Notes: generated by a model from the sequence alone, not told the origin. DNA of 64,000 nucleotides from Pedobacter frigiditerrae (GCF_004331645.1 NZ_SJSK01000002.1:620001-684000), one strand, 5' to 3'. Counted from the first letter of the stretch, positions 53,006-63,604 are shown. Numbers and translations are program-made.

Positions 53006-55390
53006 CTATTCGTATTTTAAAGCATCTACAGGATTTGCTTTAACTGCTTTTCTAGCTTGTATGGTTACGGTAACAATGGTTAATAAAATGGTTATTAGTG
53101 CACTTAAAGTAAAAGGTAAAATAGGCATATCTACCCGGTAGGCAAAAGTTTCTAACCACTTTTTGGTAAGAATATAAGCCAAGGGCCAAGAGATTAAATT
53201 GGCAACTAGAACCATTACAAAAAATGTTTTATTAATTAATTTAAATATTTGTAAATCATTTGCTCCCAGTATTTTTCGCACTGCGATTTCTTTTATTCTG
53301 CCATTAGTGATGTACTTTGCAAAGGCAAATAAACCTAGTATTGCAATAAAAATGGTTAGTATGGCTGCTGCAAAAAACACAGACTGTAACTGCTCTTGTT
53401 TTTTGAAGAGCTTGCCATAAAGTTCATCTAAAAATTCGTATCGAAAATCTTCTCCATCTTTTGGATTAATTTGTAACCATTGGGATTTTAATGCAGCTAA
53501 AGCCTCTGCCATTCTGTTTTCCTCAATTTTAACCATGATTTGCGTTTTATAATCTCCATGAGGATCATTAATGGTATAAATGGTGGGTTGAACTGCAATT
53601 TCAAAACCTTGCGATTTAAAATCTTTAATTACACCAACTATTTTATATTCAATACCACTGCCTGTAATAGTTTGCCCAATAGGATTTTTCATTCCATATT
53701 TCGCTGCTGCAGTTTCATTGACCACAGCAGAATTTACCGTATCAGTTTTAAATGTATTAGAGAAGAAACGACCCTCCTTTAATTTGATATTAAGAGTCTC
53801 GAAATAATCAAATTCAACGTTTACAAAATCAATATTGGCCTTTACACCATTAGCTGAATAACTATTTATCCCATTTGTACCGCCTGGTATATAGGTTGCC
53901 ACGGTTGCTGACTGAATACCCGGAATTTTCAACATTTTCTCTCTAACTGGTTCAAAATTTACTGACCCCATTTTCGCAGGCTTATTAAAAAGTGTTAAAT
54001 TTTTAATATAAACTACTTGATTTGTTTTAAAACCTACATCTTGGCTTTGCATATACTTTAATTGCGAATTGATGGTAAATAAGCTAATGATAAATACTAC
54101 AGCAATACTAAATTGAAATACCAGTAGGCCATTACGCAACCAATAACTCTGTTTACTGGTAGAAAAATTTCCTTTTAAAACCAATGCAGGTTTAAAACCT
54201 GATAAAACTAAAGCAGGATAAATACCAGCAATTATTGTAATTACCAATAAAATAAGTGGCAACTGCCAAAATAATTTGTTTTCCAAATCCCAAATAGTGA
54301 GTTGGACTTGAAATAGGTTATTGAAGCTTGGTAAGATTAATTCTGCTAAAATTAAAGCCAAAATGATAGCTACAAAGCATTGCATAAAAATCTCTACCAG
54401 AAACTGCGTGGTTAATTGCAAACGGAAAGCGCCCATTACTTTTTTAATACCTACTTCTTTGGCACGTTTGGTAGCTTGTGCAATACTTAAATTAGTAAAA
54501 TTAATACAGGCTATTACCAAAATCAATATTCCTAATACTGAAAGTGCAATTAATATTTTATATGGAGTATCGTTACCTGCTTTTGGTCTTAAATGCAAAT
54601 TAGATAATGGATCTAAGAATGCAGAAATACCTTTAATTTCATCATTTCTTTTACCTTTTTTACTTTTTAGTAATTCAGCTTGGTATAGGTCTGTAATTTT
54701 TTGCTCCAAATTTATCACATCTGTTCCAGATTTTAACTGTAGGCAAATGGTATAATTGTTCATGTCATAATTATCCCCATTACCTAATTCATTGCCAATA
54801 GAGACACCATCGAAAACAAAGTTAGAGTGCAGGTTATTTTTTATCGACCCAGCTATTGTTCCCGTTATTCCCGAGTTACTAGCTCCAAAACCAACCATTT
54901 CGGGCTTATTATCTTTTTTACTTGGGAAAAGCGTTTTCATACTTTTATCACTTAAATAAGTAAGCCTTTCTACATCTCCAGATGGTTGTACTAAACCACC
55001 TTTTGGCTGTATGTTGAGGATTTTCGCAGCATTATAATCAGCGGCCAGAATTTTTCCAGTGAAAAGTGTTTTTTTCCCATTTTTGATTGTCAACTCAAAA
55101 GAACTTTCTTTTATAAGACCAACAGACTCAACTTCAAGAAAATTTTGCTTAATGGCTTTTGCAAATGGAGCAGCCGTGTAATAAGTTTTAAATTCTGGAT
55201 ATGTTATACCAACAACATAAATATTATCATAATTCGGGTTTTCCTTATCAAAAGTAGTTTCATAAGTTGCGTACATCATTACCAAAATAAACGCAGCTAA
55301 TGCAATAGCCAAACCACCAACATTAATTGATGTTATACCTCTGTTTTTCCAAAGGTTTCGTAATGCGATTTTTAGGTTGAGTTTAAACAT
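53006..55390 (-). CDS. MacB/FtsX-type ABC permease, P4 of the array
   Basis: A 794-residue permease forming a close pair with P3: both begin MFKLNLKIALRNLWKNRGIT and share SINVGGLA(I/V)ALAAFILV, KKVMGAFR(L/F)QLT and KYITNGRIKEIAVRKILGAN. P4 has EIFMQCFVAIILALILAE where P3 has EIFMQCVVATVLGLIIAE. The periplasmic domain has NLHLRPKAGNDTPYKILIAL before the first FtsX helices. It ends NPVDALKYE. No Walker motifs are present. It is separated from P3 by 60 bases and from P5 by 76 bases. Confidence 0.93.
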   Translation of the reverse strand: MFKLNLKIALRNLWKNRGITSINVGGLAIALAAFILVMMYATYETTFDKENPNYDNIYVVGITYPEFKTYYTAAPFAKAIKQNFLEVESVGLIKESSFELTIKNGKKTLFTGKILAADYNAAKILNIQPKGGLVQPSGDVERLTYLSDKSMKTLFPSKKDNKPEMVGFGASNSGITGTIAGSIKNNLHSNFVFDGVSIGNELGNGDNYDMNNYTICLQLKSGTDVINLEQKITDLYQAELLKSKKGKRNDEIKGISAFLDPLSNLHLRPKAGNDTPYKILIALSVLGILILVIACINFTNLSIAQATKRAKEVGIKKVMGAFRLQLTTQFLVEIFMQCFVAIILALILAELILPSFNNLFQVQLTIWDLENKLFWQLPLILLVITIIAGIYPALVLSGFKPALVLKGNFSTSKQSYWLRNGLLVFQFSIAVVFIISLFTINSQLKYMQSQDVGFKTNQVVYIKNLTLFNKPAKMGSVNFEPVREKMLKIPGIQSATVATYIPGGTNGINSYSANGVKANIDFVNVEFDYFETLNIKLKEGRFFSNTFKTDTVNSAVVNETAAAKYGMKNPIGQTITGSGIEYKIVGVIKDFKSQGFEIAVQPTIYTINDPHGDYKTQIMVKIEENRMAEALAALKSQWLQINPKDGEDFRYEFLDELYGKLFKKQEQLQSVFFAAAILTIFIAILGLFAFAKYITNGRIKEIAVRKILGANDLQIFKLINKTFFVMVLVANLISWPLAYILTKKWLETFAYRVDMPILPFTLSALITILLTIVTVTIQARKAVKANPVDALKYE

Positions 55391-55450
55391 AGTAATGTAA
55401 TGGTTACGAGTTATGAGCCCAGACTTATAACCGGCAACTCTTAACTATTA

Positions 55451-57823
55451 TTATTCATATTTCAATGCGTCTACTGGATTTGCTTTTACAGCATTTCTAG
55501 CTTGAATACTTACTGTTATAATGGTTAAGGATATGGTTATAACTGCGCTTAATATAAAAGGCAATATTGGCATTTCGATTCTATAGGCAAAAGTCTCTAG
55601 CCATTTTTTGGTTAAAATGTAAGCTAATGGCCAACTGATTAGATTGGCAATCATTACCAGTACAAAAAATGAACTATTAATTAATTTAAAGATTTGCAAA
55701 TCATTTGCACCAAGAATTTTTCGCACTGCGATTTCTTTTATTCTACCATTGGTGATGTATTTTGCAAAGGCAAATAAGCCTAACATTGCAATTAAAATAG
55801 TAAGTATTGCTGCTGCAAAAAACACAGATTGTAACTGCTCTTGTTTCTGGAAAAGCTTACCATATAATTCATCCAAAAATTGATAACGAAAATTATCTCC
55901 ATCTTTTTTATTAATATCAGACCATTGTGATTTTAATGTTGCTAAAACTTCTGACATACGGCTTTCATCAACCTTCAGCATAATTTCTAGTTTACTGTTG
56001 CCACAAGGGTTTTTCATTGTATAAATAGTTGGTTGTATTGCCGTTTCAAACCCTTGAGTTTTAAAATCTTTAATTACGCCAACAATTTTATAATCGGTTC
56101 TACATCCTCTAATTATTTTACCTATAGGGTTTTTCAGTCCATATTTTGCTATTGCACTTTCATTTAAAATCGCTGAACTTGCAGTATCTGTATTAAAATC
56201 TTTTGAAAAAAACCTACCTTCTTTTAACTTAATATTTAGGGTTTCGAAATAATCAAAGTCTATATCCAAGAAATCTATATTAGCTTCTTTTCCTTCTACA
56301 GTATATCCATTTGTTCCATTTTCCGAGCCATCTGGTATTCCCGAAGCTACCGTGGCAGACTTAACACCTTCTATCTTCATTATCCTATCCCTTATCGGCT
56401 CAAAATCTTTAGGGTTAGTAAAGTATGCGATGTTTTTGATATAAACTACTTGATTTGCACTAAAGCCAATATCCTGGCTGCGCATATATTTCAGTTGAGA
56501 GCTAATAATTAATAAACCAGTTATAAAAATTACTGCTATGCTAAACTGCACAACCAACAGGCTATTTCTTAACCAATAACTTTGTTTACTTGTAGTGAAA
56601 TTACCTTTTAAAACTACTGCAGGTTTAAAGCCAGAAAGTACCATTGCAGGATAAACACCAGCAATTAACGTAATGAAAAGTAGAATTAAGGGTAATTGCC
56701 AAATCAATACGTTATCCATACGCCAAATGGCCAAATCAACCAGGAATAAATTATTAAACTGTGGCAAAATAATTTCTGCAATAATTAAACCTAAAACTGT
56801 GGCAACCACACATTGCATAAAAATTTCAAGCAGAAATTGAATGGTAAGCTGAAAACGAAAAGCACCCATTACTTTTTTTACGCCAACTTCTTTTGCTCTT
56901 TTTGTAGCTTGTGCAATGCTTAAATTGGTAAAATTAATACAAGCGATTACTAAAATCAGTAAGCCTAAAACAGATAAGGTAATTAATATCTTATAATTTG
57001 CATCAGTACCTGCTTTTGGTCTTAGGTGTAAGTTCTTTAATGGATCTAAAAATACACTTACTTCTTTAACACGTTCTAAAACACTCTTATCAGTTTCTCC
57101 CTTTACAAGCTCTGCTCGGTACATAGCAGTTATTTTTTGCTCAAGATTAGCTATATCTGTTCCTTCTTTAACTTGTATATAAGTGTTATAATTATTGTAG
57201 CCATAATTTTCACCTTCTCCTAAAACGTTAGCAATTGACAAGGCATCAAATGTGATATTAGAATGTTTATCGTTAATTACTGCACCTTGAACAGTAGCTG
57301 TTTGACCAGCAGATTTACTTCCCAAACTAACCAACTCAGGTTTGTTATCTTTTTTATTTGGAAACAATCCATCCATATTTTCCTTGCTCAGGTAAAATAG
57401 ACGTTCATCACCAGCTGGTTTATTTAATCCTCCGGTTGGATTTATATTAAACATTTTGGCTGCATTGTAATCAAGCCTTAATAAATTCTTGGTAAAAATA
57501 GTAGCTCCATTACTCGAAATAGCAAACTCAAAGCCACCTACCTTTGTTACTCCTACATTTTCTACTTCTGGTAAATTATCCTTTATGGCTTTTCCAAATG
57601 GCGGAGGTGTGTAATTGGTTTTAAGGTCTGGCAAAATCCTTCCAACTATATAAATTTGATCGTAATTTGGATTTTTCTTATCAAAACTAGTTTCGTAATT
57701 AGCATATAGCGTAACCAATATAAATGCTGCTAATGCCACTGCCAAGCCACCAACATTAATTGAAGTTATTCCTCTATTTTTCCAAAGGTTTCGCAATGCG
57801 ATTTTTAAGTTGAGTTTAAACAT
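55451..57823 (-). CDS. MacB/FtsX-type ABC permease, P3 of the array
   Basis: A 790-residue sister of P4 (see there for shared segments). First periplasmic domain: YETSFDKKNPNYDQIYIVG (43-61), against YETTFDKENPNYDNIYVVG in P4. Coupling motifs are EVGVKKVMGAFRFQLTIQF and EIAVRKILGANDLQIFKLI. The end is NPVDALKYE. The two genes appear to be the youngest duplication in the array, judged by eye from the high identity across all parts, including the periplasmic domains. Confidence 0.93.
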   Translation of the reverse strand: MFKLNLKIALRNLWKNRGITSINVGGLAVALAAFILVTLYANYETSFDKKNPNYDQIYIVGRILPDLKTNYTPPPFGKAIKDNLPEVENVGVTKVGGFEFAISSNGATIFTKNLLRLDYNAAKMFNINPTGGLNKPAGDERLFYLSKENMDGLFPNKKDNKPELVSLGSKSAGQTATVQGAVINDKHSNITFDALSIANVLGEGENYGYNNYNTYIQVKEGTDIANLEQKITAMYRAELVKGETDKSVLERVKEVSVFLDPLKNLHLRPKAGTDANYKILITLSVLGLLILVIACINFTNLSIAQATKRAKEVGVKKVMGAFRFQLTIQFLLEIFMQCVVATVLGLIIAEIILPQFNNLFLVDLAIWRMDNVLIWQLPLILLFITLIAGVYPAMVLSGFKPAVVLKGNFTTSKQSYWLRNSLLVVQFSIAVIFITGLLIISSQLKYMRSQDIGFSANQVVYIKNIAYFTNPKDFEPIRDRIMKIEGVKSATVASGIPDGSENGTNGYTVEGKEANIDFLDIDFDYFETLNIKLKEGRFFSKDFNTDTASSAILNESAIAKYGLKNPIGKIIRGCRTDYKIVGVIKDFKTQGFETAIQPTIYTMKNPCGNSKLEIMLKVDESRMSEVLATLKSQWSDINKKDGDNFRYQFLDELYGKLFQKQEQLQSVFFAAAILTILIAMLGLFAFAKYITNGRIKEIAVRKILGANDLQIFKLINSSFFVLVMIANLISWPLAYILTKKWLETFAYRIEMPILPFILSAVITISLTIITVSIQARNAVKANPVDALKYE

Positions 57824-57917
57824 TTTTGAGTATTTAGTAGTTAGTATAAAGCTGTTAGACCTTAATAGTCGCTGTCTTTATTCCTTGCTCTTTTATCTTT
57901 TAAGCTTTCAGCTTAAT
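57824..57917. repeat. ~95-bp intergenic repeat, copy B
   Basis: Begins GAGTATTTAGTAGTTAGTATA after the P3 start (quoted up to the 20th base elsewhere), contains CTTTATTCCTTGCTCTTTTATC, and ends TTAAGCTTTCAGCTTAA (57900-57916) at the P2 stop. It is the closest relative of copy D. Confidence 0.75.
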
Positions 57918-60287
57918 TTATTCATATTTCAAAGCATCAATTGGGTTAGCCTTCGCCACTTTAATGGATTGTATACTTACTGTTAAAATGGCAATCAAAA
58001 CAGAAATAACAATAGCCAGTGCAAAAGGTAAAAATGATATTGACACTCGATAATCAAAAGTAGAAAGCCATTTATTAATAACTACATAAGCCAATGGAAA
58101 AGCTATTACATTGGCTATAGCAACCAGTTTTATAAAATCCTTATTTAGCAAAGTAAGTATATTTCCTGTACTGGCACCCAAGACTTTACGGATACTAATT
58201 TCCTTTTTACGCTGTTCTGCCATAAATAATGCTAATCCGAGTAAACCCAAGCAAGAAATGAATATGGCAAAACCACCAAACCAATTAGAAAGTGTCCCTA
58301 ATAACTTTTCATCCTGAAACTTAACCTCGAAAGATTCGTTTACAAATTTTCGATTAACAGGATAGTTAGGTTCTATTTCTTTAACCAATTCATCTATTTT
58401 TTCTAATGATGAACTGATATTTTGATTAGGATTTAAACGAACGATTACTGCTGATGCTCCCCAAGTTGAACTCGGAAAAAATATCATTGGCGCAACTTTC
58501 TGATAAGCGCTTTCTACAACAAAATCTTTAATAACACCAACAACAGTCCTATCATTATCCCAAAATTTAATTTTTGCACCAACAGGGTTTTTAAGCTTCA
58601 TCATTTTAACAGCCGATTCATTCAGCATCGTACTATTGCTATCATTTACAGAATTTATGACAAACTCTCTTCCAGAAACCAATTCAGTGCCTATAGTTTT
58701 AATAAAATCACTTCCAATCCCCCTATTGTTGAAAAGAATTGACTCTCCCGGAGTTTTTCCTTCCCAAGAAACATCCATAGTATTATTTCCACTTTCTGTA
58801 ATATCCTGACTAAATAAGGTAACGTTAGCCGCTGCACCAGATTTTAGCAATTGAGTTTTTAACAATTCTAGCTTACTTTGATCGGCCATTTTACCTCGTA
58901 CTGCAATTTGGATTAAATTTGATTTATCATAACCAATAGGTTTATTTTTTACATAATTAAGCTGCTGATAAATAACAGCAGTACAAATTATTAAACAAGC
59001 GGCAAATACAAACTGTCCAACTACCAATACTTTCCTCACAGAAACTGATGAATCTGATTTAATTTTTAAACCTTTTAATACTTTTATTGGTTCAAAGGAT
59101 GACAAGTATAAGGCAGGATAACTTCCGGCAATTAAACCAGTAAATATCATCAAGCCAAAAAGAACAAACCAAAAAGCACTATTCTTATAATCGATAGTTA
59201 GCTTTATATTTAATAGATTATTAAAATATGGCAAACTAATTTCTACAAAAATGAATGCTAAAACCGTTGCCATAAATGTAATGAGCATCGATTCTAAAAA
59301 AAACTGATTGATTAAAGATCTGCGTGAAGAACCAATTGCTTTACGTACACCAACTTCTTTTGCCCTACCTTCTGAACGAGCGGTTGACAAATTCATGAAG
59401 TTTACACAGGCAATTAGCAGTATGCAAAAGGCTAATAGTAAGAATATTTTTATTTGATCTATTTTTCCTCCAATAGATTTTCCATTTTCAAAATCGCTGT
59501 AGAGATGCCATTTAGTTAAAGGGTGTAACAATGCTTCTGCCGTGTTTCCTTTTTGATTTCGTTTATAAACACCAAACATTTCAGCATTTGCTTTAGAGAA
59601 AAAAGCATTGTCTTTTAATTGTACAACGGTAAGACACATGTTATTTCCCCAATTGAGCTCTTTTGCCCAAGTTTCTCTTTTTTCAAATAACGCCCAAGGC
59701 ATTAAACACTCAAAAACAATACTATTATTGGCTGGCACATCTTCAATAACGGCTGAAACCTTTAAAACATCCTGATTTTCTAATTTTACTGTTTTGTTTA
59801 TAGGATCTTGTGTTCCGAACAATTTCTCAGCAAAAGACTTGGTTAAAATAATGGTATTTATATCTTTTAAAACTTGTTGAGCATTACCTTTTATAAATTT
59901 ATAATCGAATATTTTAACAAAATTCAGATCTGCAAAAACCGCTTTGCTATTAATTTTTTTATCACCAACAGTAATCAGCTTCGGATTTGGATAGGTAGAG
60001 TGCGATGCATATTTTACTCCGGTAATTTTCTGTTGCACCTCATTGGCCATCGCATTTGGTGTCCACGCCCAGCTAAATGTTTTTCCATTGGCAACAGAGT
60101 TTTGATAAACCACATAAGTTTTATCGTTATTAGTAAATTGCTTATCGTAACTCCACTCGTAAGCTACATAAATAAGCAAAACCATACAACTGGCTAAGCC
60201 AATAGCCAAACCTCCGATATTTATTAATGAAAAGCCTTTGTTTTTCCAAAGGTTCCTCAAGGCGATTTTTAAGTTAAGTTTAAACAT
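57918..60287 (-). CDS. MacB/FtsX-type ABC permease, P2 of the array
   Basis: A 789-residue permease related to P1: both have YV(A/T)YEW(S/N)(Y/F)DKQ after the first helix, a KLHLY/KWHLY..FENG segment before the second helix, and MN(L/M)(S/A)TA(R/K)SE.RAKEVG. Coupling motifs are EVGVRKAIGSSRRSLINQF and EISIRKVLGASTGNILTLL. The end is NPIDALKYE, a small variant of the array's usual ending. No ATPase motifs. Confidence 0.93.
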   Translation of the reverse strand: MFKLNLKIALRNLWKNKGFSLINIGGLAIGLASCMVLLIYVAYEWSYDKQFTNNDKTYVVYQNSVANGKTFSWAWTPNAMANEVQQKITGVKYASHSTYPNPKLITVGDKKINSKAVFADLNFVKIFDYKFIKGNAQQVLKDINTIILTKSFAEKLFGTQDPINKTVKLENQDVLKVSAVIEDVPANNSIVFECLMPWALFEKRETWAKELNWGNNMCLTVVQLKDNAFFSKANAEMFGVYKRNQKGNTAEALLHPLTKWHLYSDFENGKSIGGKIDQIKIFLLLAFCILLIACVNFMNLSTARSEGRAKEVGVRKAIGSSRRSLINQFFLESMLITFMATVLAFIFVEISLPYFNNLLNIKLTIDYKNSAFWFVLFGLMIFTGLIAGSYPALYLSSFEPIKVLKGLKIKSDSSVSVRKVLVVGQFVFAACLIICTAVIYQQLNYVKNKPIGYDKSNLIQIAVRGKMADQSKLELLKTQLLKSGAAANVTLFSQDITESGNNTMDVSWEGKTPGESILFNNRGIGSDFIKTIGTELVSGREFVINSVNDSNSTMLNESAVKMMKLKNPVGAKIKFWDNDRTVVGVIKDFVVESAYQKVAPMIFFPSSTWGASAVIVRLNPNQNISSSLEKIDELVKEIEPNYPVNRKFVNESFEVKFQDEKLLGTLSNWFGGFAIFISCLGLLGLALFMAEQRKKEISIRKVLGASTGNILTLLNKDFIKLVAIANVIAFPLAYVVINKWLSTFDYRVSISFLPFALAIVISVLIAILTVSIQSIKVAKANPIDALKYE

Positions 60288-60386
60288 TTGTGAGTATTTA
60301 GTAGTTAGTATAAGTAGTTAGACGATAATAGTCACTTTCTTTATTCTTTGATCTTTTATCCTTAGTCTTTAAGCTTTCAGCTTAAA
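60288..60386. repeat. ~95-bp intergenic repeat, copy C
   Basis: Begins GAGTATTTAGTAGTTAGTAT after the P2 start and ends TTTAAGCTTTCAGCTTAAA (60368-60386) directly at the P1 stop. Confidence 0.75.
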
Positions 60387-62765
60387 TTATTCGTATTTCA
60401 ATGCATCTACAGGGTTTGCCTTTGCCGATTTATAGGCTTGAAAACTCACCGTTATCAAAGCCATCATTAAAGTTCCCAATCCTGCAATTGGTATAATCCA
60501 CCAAGTTATTTCAGTATGGAATTCAAATTTGGTTAGCCATTCATTCATCAAATAATAACTTAATGGAACAGAGATAATAATAGAAACTGTAATCATTTTC
60601 ACAAAAGAAAGTGACAATAATTGCATCAGGTTAAATAATGATGCGCCTAACACTTTTCGAACACCAAATTCCTTCGTTCTTTGCTCTGCACTATAAGCAA
60701 CCAAGCCATATAAGCCAAGGCAAGACACAAAAATTGCCAGTCCACCGAAAAGATTCGATAGAATACCTAGTGTTTTTTCTGAATTATACTTCTCTAGATA
60801 AATTGAGTTTAAGAATTTAATTTCAGTTGGATATGCTGGATTCAATTGTTTTGTGATTTCGGTAATTGTAGCAATGTTTTGTGCTATCGAATTTGCTTCA
60901 TTTAAGCGCATAGTAATTGTACCAGTTCTATTTGGGTCAAAAAATACAATCACTGGATTATTTGATTTATACGGGGAATCCCATACATAATCATCAAAAA
61001 CACCAACAATAGTATATTTATCATCAAATATTGTAACAGTTTTGCCAATGGGATTTGTATAACCGAATACTTTTAGAGCTGCAGCACTAATTAATATGCC
61101 AGCAGAGTCTGATGCGAAATTCTTAGAAAAATCTCTTCCCTCTTTTAATTTAATTCCATTTGTTTTAATGAAATCATAAGTAGTTGCTACTTGATTAAAT
61201 AATTGTGTATTGACTGGTTTAGCCATTCCCTCCCATTTTACATCCATAAAATTTTGTCCACGATGCGATAGACCTACAGATGATTGGGACACAGCCGTCA
61301 CAGATCCAGATTTAAGCAGTTGAGATTTAACAACCTCGAACTTTGTTTTTAACTCGCCATCTTGCGGAACTTCTACAAGCGCATTAACATCAACTCCCAT
61401 TGGCCTATTTTTTATAAATTGTATTTGACGGTAAATTACCATCGTAGAAATAATCAATACAATAGCAAAACAAAACTGACCAACAACAAGTACTTGTCTA
61501 AGGTTGATGGCTAAAATTCCATTAGATTTTATTCTCCTTTTTAAAGTTTGGATAGGATTAAATGCCGACAGATAAAAAGCAGGGTAACTCCCAGCAATTA
61601 TACCAGTTAAGAATACTATTCCTAAAATCCACATCCAACTTGATGCACTAAAATATCCAATACTTAATTTAATGTTTAAGAGATCATTAAACGTTGGCAA
61701 GAAAATTTCTAACAGGGCAATTGCAACAATTACAGCAATAAAAGTCAACACCATTGATTCTGTCAGAAACTGCATGATCAATGAAATTCTATTGGCACCA
61801 ATTGTCTTTTTAATGCCAACTTCTTTTGCACGTTTTTCTGATTTCGCCGTGGCCATGTTCATGAAATTGATACAGGCAATCATCAAAATACCAAAAGCCA
61901 ATGCTACAAATAGATAAATTTGCTCAATATCACCACCAACATTTACACCATTTTCAAATTTGCCATACAGATGAAGCTTACTTAATTGGTAAAGGAAGTA
62001 AGGCTGATTTGCTTGCTCTAAATGTGCTTTTACTACTTTATCTATTTTTTGATTAACCTTAGTTGCATCGGCATTTGGATCTAATAAAACCATGGTAACA
62101 AAACTAAAATTGCCCCAATTAAGTTCTTTTGCACTAGCATCTACCATCTCATAGAAAGCCCAAGGCATTAGAAAATCGAATTTTAAAGTTGCAGAAGTAT
62201 TATCTGGCAAATCTTTAATTACTGCAGAAACAGTCAGATCTTCTGTATCTTGATATTTAACAACTCTATTTAATACTTGTGTAGAGCCAAATAATACCTT
62301 CGCTGTGCTTTCAGTAAGAATTACTGACTTAGGATTTTGCATCGCAGTTGCTGCATTACCTACTATATATTGGTAATCAAACAATTTGAGTATTTCTGGT
62401 TCAGCAAATTTTCCTAGTTTTTTAAAACTATTTTCCTCAACCGCAATTAATGCTTTTTTGAGGTAATTCATTCTTGCTAAATGTTTAATTTCTGGAATTT
62501 CTTCTTTTAACAATGGCCCGAGTGCTGTTGTAGAACCTTCGAAAGTGTTTGAAATTTTGCCATTATCACCAGGTATGTTGGTCATTATAGTGTACAAATT
62601 TTCGGTATTTTTTCCTTGTTTATCAAAATTCCACTCGTAGGTAACATATAGCAGCAACATTAAGCAAGCAGCAAGGCCAATGGCCAAACCAATTACATTA
62701 ATGAAAGAAGAAGTTTTATTCTTCCACAAGTTGCGCAAAGCGATTTTTAAGTTGAGTTTAAACAT
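60387..62765 (-). CDS. MacB/FtsX-type ABC permease, P1 of the array
   Basis: A 792-residue permease, the first after ATPase 1. N-terminus MFKLNLKIALRNLWKNKTSS. The first periplasmic domain is at about 45-280. The FtsX core has EVGIKKTIGANRISLIMQF (about 322), the second periplasmic domain is at about 450-660, and the last coupling motif is EFGVRKVLGASLFNLMQLL. The end is NPVDALKYE. Position 95 bases after ATPase 1 suggests this pair is the ancestral unit from which the array grew (inference). Confidence 0.93.
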   Translation of the reverse strand: MFKLNLKIALRNLWKNKTSSFINVIGLAIGLAACLMLLLYVTYEWNFDKQGKNTENLYTIMTNIPGDNGKISNTFEGSTTALGPLLKEEIPEIKHLARMNYLKKALIAVEENSFKKLGKFAEPEILKLFDYQYIVGNAATAMQNPKSVILTESTAKVLFGSTQVLNRVVKYQDTEDLTVSAVIKDLPDNTSATLKFDFLMPWAFYEMVDASAKELNWGNFSFVTMVLLDPNADATKVNQKIDKVVKAHLEQANQPYFLYQLSKLHLYGKFENGVNVGGDIEQIYLFVALAFGILMIACINFMNMATAKSEKRAKEVGIKKTIGANRISLIMQFLTESMVLTFIAVIVAIALLEIFLPTFNDLLNIKLSIGYFSASSWMWILGIVFLTGIIAGSYPAFYLSAFNPIQTLKRRIKSNGILAINLRQVLVVGQFCFAIVLIISTMVIYRQIQFIKNRPMGVDVNALVEVPQDGELKTKFEVVKSQLLKSGSVTAVSQSSVGLSHRGQNFMDVKWEGMAKPVNTQLFNQVATTYDFIKTNGIKLKEGRDFSKNFASDSAGILISAAALKVFGYTNPIGKTVTIFDDKYTIVGVFDDYVWDSPYKSNNPVIVFFDPNRTGTITMRLNEANSIAQNIATITEITKQLNPAYPTEIKFLNSIYLEKYNSEKTLGILSNLFGGLAIFVSCLGLYGLVAYSAEQRTKEFGVRKVLGASLFNLMQLLSLSFVKMITVSIIISVPLSYYLMNEWLTKFEFHTEITWWIIPIAGLGTLMMALITVSFQAYKSAKANPVDALKYE

Positions 62766-62859
62766 TTTTGAGTATTTAGTAGTTAGTATAAAGTAGTTAG
62801 ACCTTAATGGCCGCTATCTTTACTCCTTGCTCTTTTATCCTTAGCTTTAAGCTTTCAGC
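62766..62859. repeat. ~95-bp intergenic repeat, copy D
   Basis: Begins GAGTATTTAGTAGTTAGTAT after the P1 start. The terminal palindrome TTTAAGCTTTCAGCTTAAA (62846-62864) runs across the stop codon of ATPase 1, so the repeat is not limited to permease ends. Confidence 0.75.
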
Positions 62860-63558
62860 TTAAATAAGTTCTTCCGTTCTACCTTTATTAATTTTTTCAG
62901 AGATAACATGACCATCTTTAAGGTTGATAATTCTGTTACTGAAACTTGCATCATGGCTTGAGTGAGTTACCATTACGATAGTTGTCCCTGTCTCATTCAA
63001 CTCACAAAGCAATTCCATAACTTCATTACCGTGTGTGCTATCCAAATTTCCAGTAGGCTCATCAGCTAAAACCAATTTAGGTTTGGTAACCAAAGCTCTA
63101 GCAACTGCAACACGTTGTTGCTGACCACCAGAAAGTTGTTGAGGAAAGTGACCTGAACGGTTAACAATGTTCATCCTGCCAATAATTTCATTTACTAGTT
63201 TTTTACGTTCGCCGGCAGGAACTTTATTGTATATCAGTGGCAACTCAATGTTTTCAAAAACGGTTAATTCATCAATTAAATTGAAATTTTGAAACACAAA
63301 ACCCATATTTCTTTTTCTAAAATTTGAACGTTCCCTATCGTTCAAGGTTAATAGTTCTGTCTCAATGAATTTATAACTACCACTTTCAGGTTTATCTAAA
63401 AGTCCCATTACGTTTAACAAAGTTGATTTTCCGCAACCAGAAGGACCCATAATAGAAACAAACTCACCTTCTTTTACATGAAGATTAATTCCGTTTAAAG
63501 CAGTAGTCTCAATTTCTTCAGTTTTGTAAACTTTCTCCAGATTTTCAATTTTAATCAT
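62860..63558 (-). CDS. LolD/MacB-type ABC ATPase 1
   Basis: A 232-residue ATPase with all canonical motifs: Walker A GPSGCGKST (39-47), Q-loop FVFQNFNLIDE, signature LSGGQQQRVAVARAL, Walker B LVLADEPTGNLDS and H-loop MVTHSS. In MacB/LolD-type exporters it binds the cytosolic face of FtsX permeases. It lies between the adaptor gene (63779-) and P1, and probably serves several of P1-P6, which have no other ATPase nearby. The C-terminus is basic, as in LolD. Confidence 0.96.
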   Translation of the reverse strand: MIKIENLEKVYKTEEIETTALNGINLHVKEGEFVSIMGPSGCGKSTLLNVMGLLDKPESGSYKFIETELLTLNDRERSNFRKRNMGFVFQNFNLIDELTVFENIELPLIYNKVPAGERKKLVNEIIGRMNIVNRSGHFPQQLSGGQQQRVAVARALVTKPKLVLADEPTGNLDSTHGNEVMELLCELNETGTTIVMVTHSSHDASFSNRIINLKDGHVISEKINKGRTEELI

Positions 63559-63585
63559 AATAATTGTTGTAAGGTTTTAATGTTG

Positions 63586-63604
63586 CCTGCCTACCCTAGG
63601 CAGG
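63586..63604. repeat. Palindrome CCTGCCT-ACCCT-AGGCAGG
   Basis: Second copy of the palindrome at 21558-21582. It lies in the adaptor-ATPase 1 spacer (63559-63778), which also holds GAGAT-type words in reverse orientation (CTCAAATCTCACATCTCAAT at 63629 and CTCACATCTCAATTCGCATA near 63757). Confidence 0.6.
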
